Shown piece by piece: positions 9,777 to 18,576 of a stretch of 64,000 nucleotides of DNA. The notes under the pieces were generated by a model. It worked only from the letters and a program-made list of their open reading frames with translations, was not told the DNA's origin and made no database searches. The DNA lies in assembly GCF_001482385.1 (NCBI RefSeq), contig NZ_CP013611.1:186001-250000 (forward strand), given 5' to 3'. Numbering within the stretch: position 1 is the stretch's first letter; each line of letters opens with the position of its first letter. Position numbers and translations under genes: made by a program. The stretch comes from Pseudoalteromonas rubra. GTDB taxonomy: Bacteria > Pseudomonadota > Gammaproteobacteria > Enterobacterales > Alteromonadaceae.

Positions 9777-10103
9777 ATGGCGATTGCCCAATGCCCCAGT
9801 TGTAACAAGCCCATATCTTCTATGCACAAAACCTGCCCACACTGTGAATTTAATCTTGCGAATATGGACGAGGAATCTTTGCACAGAGAAACGGTTCGCA
9901 GGCGAATTAAGAAACAGCAGACCATCATGAATTATTCATTTCTGGCACTGATCTTGTTTTTGGGCGGATTCTTATACTTATATTGGCAGCAGCCGGTAGA
10001 GGGAACATTAGAGATGCTGGCAGCTAAGAGTGCAATTGGTGTTGGCCTGGTTTGGTATCTGGTTAATCGGGTGATTTTAGTCGTACTGAAAAAGAAAAAG
10101 TGA
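9777..10103 (+). CDS. Small zinc-ribbon membrane protein
   Basis: A 108-residue protein beginning MAIAQCPSCNKPISSMHKTC with a second CPHC pair: a CxxC-N12-CxxC zinc ribbon at residues 6-24. A positively charged stretch (RRRIKKQQ) is followed by two transmembrane helices (about residues 50-70 and 83-103) and a lysine-rich C-terminus. This arrangement places the zinc ribbon and both tails in the cytoplasm. I do not recognise a named function. It opens a three-gene unit with yeaC and the DUF349 gene: the TGA stop lies 2 bp before the yeaC ATG. The order is shared, as far as I recall, with other Alteromonadales. Confidence 0.8.
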   Translation: MAIAQCPSCNKPISSMHKTCPHCEFNLANMDEESLHRETVRRRIKKQQTIMNYSFLALILFLGGFLYLYWQQPVEGTLEMLAAKSAIGVGLVWYLVNRVILVVLKKKK

Positions 10104-10105
10104 AC

Positions 10106-10387
10106 ATGAATATAGACAGTTTAGTTAAAAATATTACACCGGAACTCTACGAGCGATTGCAGTATGGCGCTTCAACCGGACGCTGGCCGGATGGTACACC
10201 GCTGAGCGAGGCACAAAAAGAACAAACCGTTCAGCTGGTCATGTTATATCAGGCAAAAGTCGCGAAAAGCACCGAGCAGTTCACCATCAACGAAGAAGGT
10301 GAAATGGTGCAAAAATCAAAGCGTGAGTTGCAACAAGAATTTAAAGCAGAAAATGAAATAGCCAGGTTTAGTGAAAATGATCTTTAA
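10106..10387 (+). CDS. yeaC: YeaC-like DUF1315 family protein
   Basis: A 93-residue cytosolic protein beginning MNIDSLVKNITPELYERLQY. It follows the E. coli YeaC pattern well: TPE.Y.RL, GRWPDGTPLSEAQKE, VMLYQAK and the C-terminal GEMVQKSKRELQQEF. Function unknown. An upstream in-frame GTG at 10100 overlaps the preceding stop codon, but the ATG at 10106 matches the E. coli start. The 3' end overlaps the DUF349 start by 11 bp, so the two are translationally coupled. Confidence 0.85.
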   Translation: MNIDSLVKNITPELYERLQYGASTGRWPDGTPLSEAQKEQTVQLVMLYQAKVAKSTEQFTINEEGEMVQKSKRELQQEFKAENEIARFSENDL

Positions 10388-13061
10388 AAACCTTTTTACC
10401 CCTAAATGGAAGCACCCGAAAACACAGGTGCGATTAGCCGCAATCGATAAGCTGGACATGAGCAAAGATGCCGAGGTATTGCAGACTTTGGCATTGGAAG
10501 ATGACTCTAGCCAGATCAGAAAAAAAGTGCTGGATAAAATTAATGACTTGAGTTTGTGGTGGAAGGTATATAAGCAAGACCAGGAGTTGAAAGAACTGGC
10601 CGAGCAGCATATCTCGCAGGCAGTTTTATCTGGTTCACAGTCGCTGAGCCAGGCCATTCGGGATGAGTATATTGACCGATACGCACCGGCTAAAACACTG
10701 GAAAAAGTGGCTTTTAGTGATATTGCGAACGAGCAAAAAGCCAAATTATTAAAACGTCTTGCCAATGCCAAGCTGATTGAAAAGGCATTTAAACAAGGTA
10801 ATGAGGCACTCCAGAACCAACTGTTGCCTTTGATCGCACAGTATCAGCTAGAAAAAACCGTGCTCAAAGCCGCCAATGGCGAGGCACGTACCGCGCTGGA
10901 GCAAACCCTGGAACAACAGCGACTGAGCCAGGTTATGCCTGCACAGATTGCTCAGGAAGCAAAATTGGTTTTGGCCAAGCTGAATGCCCTACGTGACAAA
11001 CAAGATTACCAGGTGGTTGCAAGTCAGTCTGATGCATTGGTAGCGCAATGGCAGGCACTGGAAGTACAGTGGCTGAGTGAAGAAGCCCAACAGGTTAATC
11101 AGGAAAAGTTCATCACTATCTCTGAAAAACTGGGTAAGCACCGTGATGTGTTAAAGTTGGCCTTTGATCAAGCGCTGCAACAGGCTGAACAAGCTGCGAA
11201 CAAAGCCAAAGCTATCGGTGAATTCGAGTCTGATTACCAGGCACTGGAGCAGGCCCTGTCAAGCGCTGTTGACGCTTTGAACCTGTCTGCACAGGAAGCT
11301 TTAGAGACCCAGTTATCGCAACTTCAGAGCCGCTTGGAGGCCTCACCTTATCAAACAGAGGCGTCACTTCAGACTTTATCTGGAAAGCTACGTGATAGTG
11401 CGACACAACTTAAGAACTTGCCTGAACTTGTCAGTGCGAAAGAGCAATTCGATGAAGCTCTGAAAGCGCTGGCTGAGATTGCTCCGAGTGAAGCGCTTGA
11501 GCAGTTGGATACTGTCATGGCACAGCAAAAACAAGCCTATCAGCATGCTCAGTCGCAGTTGCGGCAGTTACCAGGTGAGCTTAAAAAGCAGGCTTCCGAG
11601 CAACTTAAAGCTGTCAGTGGCCAATTTAATCAGGGTATGAAACCTTTGGTTGATGGCCAGGAAAAGCACCTCAAGGAAGCGCGTAAGAAGGCAAGAGATG
11701 TACAGCGGCTGTTGGATCAGGGCCGTTTTAATGTGGCATTCGGCGTATTTAATGGCTTTATTGAGAGCTATGAATTGCTCAGTGAAGGATATCAACAGCA
11801 GCTGGCAAAACAGCATACGACATTGAGTGAAGCGCTTAAGGAGCTTAAAGACTGGCAAAAATATGCATCTCAGCCGAAGCGCGCTGAGTTGTTGCAACAG
11901 CTTGATGACATGCTCACTGAGCAAGAGGTTGACCCCAAGACCCGTGCAGCGCAGGTAAAACTATTACGCGTACGCTGGAATGAACTGGGCCGTGTGGAAA
12001 GCGATGAAGAAAAAGCACAGGCAACTCAGTTTGATGAGAAAATCGAGCAGCTATTTGCCCCGTGTCGAGCATACTTTGCAGAGCAAGACGCACAGCGCAA
12101 AAAGATCATTGAGCAGCGCGAGGCGTTGGTTGGCCAAATGACTGAGCTGATGGAGCAGGCGCAAGCCGCTGAACCCGATTGGCGTCAGGTTGAAAGCATG
12201 TTTAACCGTATCAACAAGCAGTGGCGTGGTGCTGGTAGCCTGGATGCTTCTACATATCAGGCACTTAATACACGTTATCGCCAGGCCTATACTCAGGTTA
12301 ATGAGCAATTAAAATCTCGCCACCAGGCCAATGCGCAGCTGAAGCAACAATTAGTGACAGAAGCACAGGCGCAGCTTGAGTTAGAAGATGTGATGCAAGC
12401 GTGTGATACATTGAAAAACTTACAAAAGCGCTGGCAGGAAATTGGCTTTGCTGGTACCAAGCAGGAGCACACATTGTGGCAGGAGTTCAGAAAGCATAAT
12501 GATGCTGTGTTTGAAAAACGTCAGGTGCAACAAAATGCTGAACGTGAACAAGCACAGGCACAGGAAGCACAGCAGCGTCAGTTGCTGGCTGAATTGGACA
12601 GTCAAATGATCGATGCTAAAACACAATCAGAACTGTTGAGCGTTAAAGAGGCTGTTATTGAAACAGATGTGCTTAGTTCACTGAGAAAAACCAAACAACA
12701 GTTATTGGAGCAGGTAGAGGCCAAGTTAAATGAACTCTTCTCAGCCCAGAGCCGTGAAAAGTTTAATGACCTGGTAGAAGCTGTTCGTGCGGGACAGACG
12801 CCATCGGATAACTGGTTAAGGGGCAATGACTCAGGACTTGCTGCAGAGCAGTTATTGCTGCGTCTCGAAATCATGACCAATAATGAGTCCCCGGATTCTT
12901 GTGCAAAGGCACGAATGACAGAGCAGGTTGCTTTGTTAGAAGCCAAGCTGCAAGGTGGTGCTCAGTCGCTTGAGTATTATCTGACTTGTTATCTGTCACA
13001 GGTGGTCAGTGATAACGAGCAGGTTGAACAGGCGCGCTTAATCAAGGTGTTAACCGCCTAA
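10377..13061 (+). CDS. Large DUF349 repeat protein
   Basis: I take ATG 10377 (MIFKNLFTPKWKHPKTQVRL) as the start; GTG 10371 is two codons earlier. The 894-residue protein is almost entirely helical and rich in Gln, Ala, Glu and Leu, with long coiled-coil stretches. A HEAT-like N-terminal region (VRLAAIDKLDMSKDAEVLQT) is followed by several DUF349 units; the recognisable WR.V....F..W...G cores are near EPDWRQVESMFNRINKQWRG and LKNLQKRWQEIGFAG. No signal peptide or membrane helix is seen. Function is not established. It is the last gene of the zinc-ribbon/yeaC unit and is closed by a strong terminator. Confidence 0.85.
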   Translation: MIFKNLFTPKWKHPKTQVRLAAIDKLDMSKDAEVLQTLALEDDSSQIRKKVLDKINDLSLWWKVYKQDQELKELAEQHISQAVLSGSQSLSQAIRDEYIDRYAPAKTLEKVAFSDIANEQKAKLLKRLANAKLIEKAFKQGNEALQNQLLPLIAQYQLEKTVLKAANGEARTALEQTLEQQRLSQVMPAQIAQEAKLVLAKLNALRDKQDYQVVASQSDALVAQWQALEVQWLSEEAQQVNQEKFITISEKLGKHRDVLKLAFDQALQQAEQAANKAKAIGEFESDYQALEQALSSAVDALNLSAQEALETQLSQLQSRLEASPYQTEASLQTLSGKLRDSATQLKNLPELVSAKEQFDEALKALAEIAPSEALEQLDTVMAQQKQAYQHAQSQLRQLPGELKKQASEQLKAVSGQFNQGMKPLVDGQEKHLKEARKKARDVQRLLDQGRFNVAFGVFNGFIESYELLSEGYQQQLAKQHTTLSEALKELKDWQKYASQPKRAELLQQLDDMLTEQEVDPKTRAAQVKLLRVRWNELGRVESDEEKAQATQFDEKIEQLFAPCRAYFAEQDAQRKKIIEQREALVGQMTELMEQAQAAEPDWRQVESMFNRINKQWRGAGSLDASTYQALNTRYRQAYTQVNEQLKSRHQANAQLKQQLVTEAQAQLELEDVMQACDTLKNLQKRWQEIGFAGTKQEHTLWQEFRKHNDAVFEKRQVQQNAEREQAQAQEAQQRQLLAELDSQMIDAKTQSELLSVKEAVIETDVLSSLRKTKQQLLEQVEAKLNELFSAQSREKFNDLVEAVRAGQTPSDNWLRGNDSGLAAEQLLLRLEIMTNNESPDSCAKARMTEQVALLEAKLQGGAQSLEYYLTCYLSQVVSDNEQVEQARLIKVLTA

Positions 13062-13071
13062 CCGAACCGAT

Positions 13072-13097
13072 AAAAAGCGCCGCAAGGCGCTTTTTTT
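13072..13097 (+). terminator. Terminator between DUF349 gene and yfcH
   Basis: 10-bp stem (AAAAAGCGCC / GGCGCTTTTT) with GCAA tetraloop and T7 tail. A-runs on the other side make it usable by the convergent yfcH transcript as well. Confidence 0.93.
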
Positions 13098-13106
13098 ATA
13101 CCTTCA

Positions 13107-14003
13107 TCAATGAAACAATTGCTGAAGCGCCTCGTCCAGGTTAGGGTAACGAAAGCGGTAATTTGCTTTGAGTGCTCGCCGGGGTAACACACGCTGGCCG
13201 TAAATCAGCAATTCAGACATTTCACCAAACAACGCCTTGAGTACGAATTCTGGCATAGTAAACATGGCAGGGCGTCTTAAAGTGATAGCCAGACGCTCAG
13301 CAAACTCCTTGTTGGATACCGGGGCTGGTGCCGTCGCGTTGAATACACCGGCAAGTTCCTGATGTTTAATCAGAAATAAAATGAGTTGCACCATATCGTC
13401 AATATGGATCCAGGACATCACCTGCTCACCGCTGGCCATGGGTCCACCCATACCGAACTGAAAGGCTGGCAACATTTTCTTCAGTGCACCGCCGTGTCTG
13501 GATAACACCACACCGGTTCTGATTATACAGACCCGTGTGGCTTCATTCTGGGCTGAATTCGCCTTTGCTTCCCAGTCTTTACAGAGTTGATGACTAAACT
13601 CCGGGTAGGGGTCGTCAAAATCCTCGCCCACCTTAACTGTTGCAGGCTGTCTGCCGTAATAGCCAATGGCACTGCCTGAAATAAAGGTATGTGGTGGCGT
13701 GTCGCAATTGCGGATCCGTGCGCTGAGCGCTTCGGTCAGTAAAATGCGGCTGTCCATGATCCGGGCTTTTTGTTTTTCAGTCCAGCGTTTGTCAGCAATG
13801 GGTTCGCCTGCAAGATTGATAACCACATCCAGTTCATTAAAGTTGACCTGATCCAGATCGTCGACGAGCTCAATTTTACTGTCCAGCAAGCGCCGGGCTT
13901 TGGCAATATTGCGTGTCAATGCAATGATTTTGTGTTTGTTGAATAGGAATTTGCACAACTCTGACCCGATGAGCCCGGTGGCGCCTGTCATTAATACCTT
14001 CAT
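13107..14003 (-). CDS. yfcH: YfcH-like TIGR01777 epimerase/oxidoreductase
   Basis: A 298-residue protein of the extended short-chain dehydrogenase type. The N-terminus MKVLMTGATGLIGSELCKFL gives the Rossmann GxTGxxG motif. VINLAGEPIADKRWTEKQK and FISGSAIGYYG are family hallmarks of TIGR01777 (YfcH/SulA-like epimerases), and the C-terminus has the usual DUF1731 end (LPRRALKANYRFRYPNLDEA). The serine and tyrosine of the catalytic YxxxK are partly altered, as is usual for this group. The substrate is unknown. It is cytosolic and is transcribed divergently from the AI-2E-family gene. Confidence 0.9.
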   Translation of the reverse strand: MKVLMTGATGLIGSELCKFLFNKHKIIALTRNIAKARRLLDSKIELVDDLDQVNFNELDVVINLAGEPIADKRWTEKQKARIMDSRILLTEALSARIRNCDTPPHTFISGSAIGYYGRQPATVKVGEDFDDPYPEFSHQLCKDWEAKANSAQNEATRVCIIRTGVVLSRHGGALKKMLPAFQFGMGGPMASGEQVMSWIHIDDMVQLILFLIKHQELAGVFNATAPAPVSNKEFAERLAITLRRPAMFTMPEFVLKALFGEMSELLIYGQRVLPRRALKANYRFRYPNLDEALQQLFH

Positions 14004-14204
14004 GTATAATCCATTTAATAATTTAGTGTTTATACTCAGCGTATTGCATTGTCGATCAATTTTTTAGTTCTGCGTGCTTTGATGCAAATTTCCGTTACAA
14101 TGAAGCCGCCGGGCAATAATTAATTTAATGCGCTAATGGCAGCTACCCGGTGCCATCCCCTCGTGTTGTAGTGGGGTTTTGCAAAGTTAATGTAAGGAAA
14201 AGTC

Positions 14205-15239
14205 GTGTCTTCATTGTCTGGGATCACTAAAAGCTTAGTCGTTATTGCGTCATTGTTCATTGTTTTGGCCGGAATTAAACTGGCGAACGACATCGTTGTC
14301 CCTTTTGTTTTAGCAGCCTTTATTGCCATTATATGTAACCCACTTCTGAAGTTTTTTGCGAACTATCGCATTCCAAAAGGACTGGCAATTGTCCTGATCA
14401 TCATGATGGTCATGCTGATGGGGATGAGTCTGACAGGCCTGGTTGGCCAGTCGTTAAATGACTTTTCGAGCCAGTTACCTCAATACAGAGAAGCCCTGCG
14501 CAGCAAGTTTATCTGGTTTGTTGATATGGCAGCCCAATATAATATTTTAGTTGATAAACAACAGCTTATAGCGTTATTTGATCCAGGTAAGATGATTGAT
14601 GTGGCAACCAACATGCTAGCCGGCTTTGGCGGTGTGATGGCCAACATCTTTCTGATCCTGCTAACAGTGGTCTTTATGCTTTTTGAAGCGCCGATGATCA
14701 GTACCAAGGTACACCTTGCACTGGATGACCCGGATATGAAAATGAAGCAGATTGACCGCTTTTTGGACTCGATAAACAGTTACCTGGCCATTAAGACGTT
14801 AGTGTCATTGGCAACGGGGGTGCTGGCGGCAGTGTTTCTTTGGGTGCTGGATGTTGATTATTTTGTGCTTTGGGGTGTGTTTGCCTTTTTGCTCAATTAT
14901 ATTCCCAATATAGGCTCGATTATTGCGGCGGTGCCACCGGTGTTACTGGCGCTGGTGACACACAGTCCTATGGTCAGCGCAATTGTGGCTGTGGGATACA
15001 TTAGTATCAATACCATTATGGGAAATATTGTCGAGCCGCGTTTTATGGGCCGGGGGCTTGGCCTGAGCACTTTGGTGGTGTTCTTGTCTTTAATCTTCTG
15101 GGGCTGGTTGTTGGGCACTGTGGGTATGCTGCTGTCTGTGCCTTTGACTATGGTGGTTAAAATTGCCCTTGAAAACAGCGAAGATGGCCGTTGGTTGGCA
15201 ACAATGTTAGGCGGTGAAGAACAGCACAATGCTAGATAA
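14205..15239 (+). CDS. AI-2E family (PerM/TqsA-like) membrane transporter
   Basis: A 344-residue polytopic inner-membrane protein of the AI-2E/UPF0118 family. I see two to three N-terminal helices, a soluble middle segment (GLVGQSLNDFSSQLPQYREA), and the conserved C-terminal helices with FLLNYIPNIGSIIAAVPPV and GNIVEPRFMGRGLGLSTLVV. The PNIGS and EPRFMG segments are family signatures. Members are linked to autoinducer-2 export (TqsA), Na+/H+ exchange or unknown cargo, so no substrate is assigned. GTG start at 14205 with AAGGAAA upstream. Confidence 0.88.
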   Translation: MSSLSGITKSLVVIASLFIVLAGIKLANDIVVPFVLAAFIAIICNPLLKFFANYRIPKGLAIVLIIMMVMLMGMSLTGLVGQSLNDFSSQLPQYREALRSKFIWFVDMAAQYNILVDKQQLIALFDPGKMIDVATNMLAGFGGVMANIFLILLTVVFMLFEAPMISTKVHLALDDPDMKMKQIDRFLDSINSYLAIKTLVSLATGVLAAVFLWVLDVDYFVLWGVFAFLLNYIPNIGSIIAAVPPVLLALVTHSPMVSAIVAVGYISINTIMGNIVEPRFMGRGLGLSTLVVFLSLIFWGWLLGTVGMLLSVPLTMVVKIALENSEDGRWLATMLGGEEQHNAR

Positions 15240-15268
15240 TCATCGCTATCTGGCATTCAGTTGCAGGC

Positions 15269-15694
15269 TTACTGGATCGTAAAGTCGGCCTGCAATTCCT
15301 GCGTGTGTTGCTTGATAAACTCTATTTTACAGCGTTTGTATATCTTGGCTGCCATAGTGGCGTTAGGCATTTGCTTTAGGTAGCGCCAGCGACAGGCGTC
15401 TTCCATGTATCTTTCCTGATTGATAAAGCTGCGCTGGATAATAGGCAGTAGTTGAGAATTGCCGGTTTCTTTTTGCAGGTTTTCAGTATCCATCACCAAT
15501 TTAGTTACCCAGGTTTTTCTTTCACGTTCCAGCAATTCAATATTTCCATCCAGGCACATCAAGTAGCGCTTGGCTTTTTCAGGGTGATCTGATTCGAGGT
15601 GCTCGCATTGCTGTAAAGTCAGCCTGGCTGCTTGTGCAGACAGGCTGAGCGTTAACAATGATATGAAACACAGTGTTTTATTGGGTCTGTTCAT
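15269..15694 (-). CDS. LprI-like / DUF1311 periplasmic protein
   Basis: A 141-residue protein with signal peptide (MNRPNKTLCFISLLTLSLSA, cleavage near AQA). The mature part has cysteine pairs (QQCEHL, RYLMCLD, EDACRWRYL, YKRCKIE), the pattern of DUF1311/lysozyme-inhibitor LprI-like proteins; the match is by pattern only. It overlaps the end of phoQ by 17 bp and is thus the last gene of the PepSY-phoP-phoQ unit. That position suggests an envelope role under the same control. Confidence 0.6.
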   Translation of the reverse strand: MNRPNKTLCFISLLTLSLSAQAARLTLQQCEHLESDHPEKAKRYLMCLDGNIELLERERKTWVTKLVMDTENLQKETGNSQLLPIIQRSFINQERYMEDACRWRYLKQMPNATMAAKIYKRCKIEFIKQHTQELQADFTIQ

Positions 15695-17015
15695 AACTAA
15701 ATTCTATTGTAAACTGGGCACCGCCCAGCTGGCTGTAATTTATGTCTATGCTTCCGTGATAGGAAGAGACGAGGTCGGACACAATGGCCATGCCAACTCC
15801 GTGGCCATTTTCATAGGTATCCAGGCGCGCCCCACGTTGCAACAGGGTGCTTCTGTTCTGCTCAGGGATGCCTGGGCCATCGTCACTGATGATAAAACGC
15901 ACGCCTTTGCTTTGATTATATTTCACGTCGATATCAACCTGCGACTGGCAGGCTTTACATGCATTGTCGATCAAATTACCCAAAATTTCCATCAGATCGG
16001 TTTTATCGCCCAGAAATGCCGCGTCTTCTGGGCACGCAGAACTAAAGTTGATCTGCTTATCGTGATAGACCTTGTTCATGGCATTGAGGATAGCACTGAC
16101 TACAGGCTGCACCTGAGTTTGTTTTTTCCAGGTGTCAGATGCGCCCGATGCGGCACGTTTCAGCTGATGCTCAATCATGGCATTAATGCGATCAAGCTGC
16201 TCCTGAGCGTCGGCGTTTTCTGCCAGTGGACTGGATTTGAGCACCGCCAGAGGAGTTTTAAGTGCGTGAGCAAGATCGCTCAGTGAGGCTCGGTAGCGCT
16301 CTTTCTGCCTTCTTTGCGAGTCCAGTAGTAAATTTAGGTCGGCTTTGATGGTATTGAGTTCAACAGGGTAGAGGCCACTGATTTTGTCAATCTCGCCTGC
16401 TTCGACGGCTTTTATTTCTTTGTCCAGCCGTTGCAGGGGCCTGGCACTCCAGATAAACCCAAGCGCCATAAGTACAGCTATCATAATGCCCATTACCAAC
16501 ATCCAGTTGACCAGTGTATTACGAAACTGAGCCATTTGTGCGACCAGGGCTGAGTTTTTCTTCAGCAGTATAAAATTGGCCTGCTGCGAGTGACTGGCAT
16601 TGCCCAGAATGACCGTCATGCCGAGTTGCCAGTAAAGCTCCTGATTGTACTCAACCCGCTCGAACTCTTTCGCGCCGGCTTTGCTTTGCGATATATCCGG
16701 CGTGACGGTCAGATCCATTGCCGACTCAGAGTGCCAGACCAGCGTGTTCTGTTGATAAATAAGCGCGTAGGTATCTGAGTTAAGTCGGTTCAATTCAGGC
16801 GCTAAAATGCTGTTGGGCATCTCCATGGTCACGAAATCGACCTCTGAGATAAGCGAGTAAAGATGGGCTTCAAGGGTTTTGTGTGTTGCTTCGACTAAGG
16901 TCGCGTGATAAGCACGGCTGATTGAGAAAAACAGTGCGGGCAGTGCAACAATAAGAACAAAGACAAGGATAAATCCTTGCCTTATTTTAAGGGAAATTTG
17001 AGCGCGATTTACCAC
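15678..17015 (-). CDS. phoQ: PhoQ-like sensor histidine kinase
   Basis: A 445-residue inner-membrane histidine kinase. Membrane helix 1 is at about 14-35, a periplasmic sensor domain follows to about residue 165, and helix 2 (WMLVMGIMIAVLMALGFIWS) leads to HAMP. The dimerisation box is SLSDLAHALKTPLAVL with the phosphoacceptor near H250, very close to the PhoQ box. The ATP lid carries DNACKAC (N-box), ISDDGPGIPEQ and GHGVGMAIV. The periplasmic domain lacks an evident acidic Mg2+-binding run of the E. coli type, so the signal may differ. GTG start at 17015 overlaps the phoP stop region by 7 bp. Confidence 0.88.
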   Translation of the reverse strand: MVNRAQISLKIRQGFILVFVLIVALPALFFSISRAYHATLVEATHKTLEAHLYSLISEVDFVTMEMPNSILAPELNRLNSDTYALIYQQNTLVWHSESAMDLTVTPDISQSKAGAKEFERVEYNQELYWQLGMTVILGNASHSQQANFILLKKNSALVAQMAQFRNTLVNWMLVMGIMIAVLMALGFIWSARPLQRLDKEIKAVEAGEIDKISGLYPVELNTIKADLNLLLDSQRRQKERYRASLSDLAHALKTPLAVLKSSPLAENADAQEQLDRINAMIEHQLKRAASGASDTWKKQTQVQPVVSAILNAMNKVYHDKQINFSSACPEDAAFLGDKTDLMEILGNLIDNACKACQSQVDIDVKYNQSKGVRFIISDDGPGIPEQNRSTLLQRGARLDTYENGHGVGMAIVSDLVSSYHGSIDINYSQLGGAQFTIEFSYEQTQ

Positions 17016-17683
17016 TGGTTTTTAAACCTATAGCCTCGGCCTCTGAGCGTTTCAACGGGGTTAAGTGTGCCGTCTGGATCCAGTTTCTTTCTCAGTCTGA
17101 GTACAAACACTTCAATGACATTTGAGTCAAGATCAAAATCCTGATCGTAAATATGTTCGGTCAACTCGGATTTTGAAATTACCTTGAGTGGATTGACCAT
17201 CAGGTATTCCAGTACTTTGTATTCGTAAGCGGTGAGTGTGAGCTCTCTGTCTTCTACCCACACCTGCTGAGAGCGCGTATGTATTTTTACCGGACCAATG
17301 CTGATCTCCGGGTTCGCTTGTCCTGCACTTCTTCGGATCAGGGCGTTACAGCGGGCAATCAACTCTTCTGTATGGAAGGGTTTGGTCAGATAGTCATCGG
17401 CACCAGCATCCAGCCCCTCGACTTTTTCCTGCCAGCGATCACGTGCAGTGAGGATCAAAATAGGTAATTTGATGCCTTTGGCGCGTGCCTGGCGAATGAG
17501 CTCTATGCCATCCAGTTTAGGTAAACCAAGGTCGACCACAGCCAAATCCAATGGGTACTCAGTTAAGTGAAAAAGACCATTTTCTCCGTCGTGGCACAGA
17601 TCAACACTGTACTTCTCTTTTTCCAGCGCTGTACGCAGGTTTTCTGCCAGTTGTATATCATCTTCTATTACAAGAATTCGCAT
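17009..17683 (-). CDS. phoP: PhoP-like OmpR-family response regulator
   Basis: A 224-residue protein: receiver domain MRILVIEDDIQLAENLRTAL with phosphoacceptor D51 in AVVDLGLPKLDG and switch residues in ILTARDRWQEKVEGLDAGAD and YLTKPF. The RDRWQEKVEGLDAGADDYL stretch is especially PhoP-like. A winged-helix DNA-binding domain follows (LTLTAYEYKVLEYL, SNVIEVFVLRLRKKLDP, VETLRGRGYRF). It lies 3 bp downstream of the PepSY gene and overlaps phoQ, so the three form one operon. Confidence 0.92.
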   Translation of the reverse strand: MRILVIEDDIQLAENLRTALEKEKYSVDLCHDGENGLFHLTEYPLDLAVVDLGLPKLDGIELIRQARAKGIKLPILILTARDRWQEKVEGLDAGADDYLTKPFHTEELIARCNALIRRSAGQANPEISIGPVKIHTRSQQVWVEDRELTLTAYEYKVLEYLMVNPLKVISKSELTEHIYDQDFDLDSNVIEVFVLRLRKKLDPDGTLNPVETLRGRGYRFKNQW

Positions 17684-17686
17684 TGC

Positions 17687-17938
17687 TTAGTCCTTCTTCA
17701 CTTCGCCCGTTACCTGATGAACCTTTAAATCTATGATCCGGCCATCATCGAGCAAAATTCTCACTACGTAATAGTCTCCTTGCTTGGAGATCTTGAGTGT
17801 TTTACCTGAGTACTGGTCGGTTGCAAGTTTAACAGCTTGCTTTTTGCTTATCGTATCTTGCTTTTCAGAAGCTTCAGTGGGCTGGGAACCCAGCAAACAG
17901 AAGGCTAACGTAACTGCAAGACATCTTGGCAACTGCAT
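17687..17938 (-). CDS. Small periplasmic PepSY-domain protein
   Basis: An 83-residue protein with signal peptide (MQLPRCLAVTLAFCLLGSQP) and a single PepSY domain: ISKKQAVKLATDQYSGKTLK, YYVVRILLDDGRIIDLKVHQ and a GEVKKD end. PepSY domains are thought to inhibit proteases or sense envelope signals. It is the promoter-proximal gene, 3 bp before phoP. Small PepSY proteins next to PhoPQ-type systems occur in other marine gammaproteobacteria; a role in tuning the kinase is an inference. Confidence 0.85.
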   Translation of the reverse strand: MQLPRCLAVTLAFCLLGSQPTEASEKQDTISKKQAVKLATDQYSGKTLKISKQGDYYVVRILLDDGRIIDLKVHQVTGEVKKD

Positions 17939-18017
17939 TTAAAAGCTCCACGGTTAGGGTTGCTTAACATCTTGTCGCACAGGCTATTGGAAAACGACTT
18001 AACCCATGCTGAACTTG

Positions 18018-18317
18018 TTAAGGCAGTACTTTCTTGTATGGCTTGACTATGCTGCTGGCATAAACACCCGCTGCGATATAGGGGTCTTCCGCAGCCCATG
18101 CTTCGGCCTGCGCCAGGGAATCGAATTCTGCGATAACTAAAGAACCGGTAAACCCAGCTTCGCCCGGATCTGGACTGTCGATAGCGGGCAGAGGGCCGGC
18201 GGCGAACAAGCGCTGTTGCTGATCAAGCTCATTCAGTCTGGCCAGGTGTGCCGGGCGTGCTGCTAAGCGCTTCTGCAAAGAGTTTTCAACATCAGTTGAG
18301 TAGATCATATAAAGCAT
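18018..18317 (-). CDS. yciI: YciI-like protein
   Basis: I take the ATG at 18317 ([20 protein letters not shown]), which lines up with the start of E. coli YciI; an ATG four codons earlier (18329) is open. The 99-residue protein shares [51 protein letters not shown] and [15 protein letters not shown] with YciI. It is a small cytosolic alpha/beta ferredoxin-like protein with the conserved His-Asp pair; its physiological reaction is unknown. In E. coli it sits near the trp region; here it is about 10 kb away. Confidence 0.93.
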   Translation of the reverse strand: MLYMIYSTDVENSLQKRLAARPAHLARLNELDQQQRLFAAGPLPAIDSPDPGEAGFTGSLVIAEFDSLAQAEAWAAEDPYIAAGVYASSIVKPYKKVLP

Positions 18318-18576
18318 AGGATGTAACAATTATTGTGTTATTTGCGCTTATCATAGACTGAACCGACCCTGTGTGTAAATGCCGGAACCACTGACGAATG
18401 AAGACAAATCGAGGAGTCATGTATGTCTAACATGTTATAAGTGCGTTGTATAAGCGTGTGAAGGTGTGAGGTTTACATCAATGCACACCGGATTAGACGT
18501 TTATACTTGAAATTCCGTGTGGATGGCTGGTAGAGTCCTTCGACTATTCTTACAAAATAATAATAAGGTTGTTCTT

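Noticed and set aside
15663-16286. 207-residue plus-strand open frame opposite phoQ
   Set aside because: Entirely antisense to a clear histidine kinase gene, no RBS, composition of a mirrored frame. Same reasoning for the long antisense frames at 48174-48746 (opposite the RND permease) and 31173-31820 (opposite rluB).
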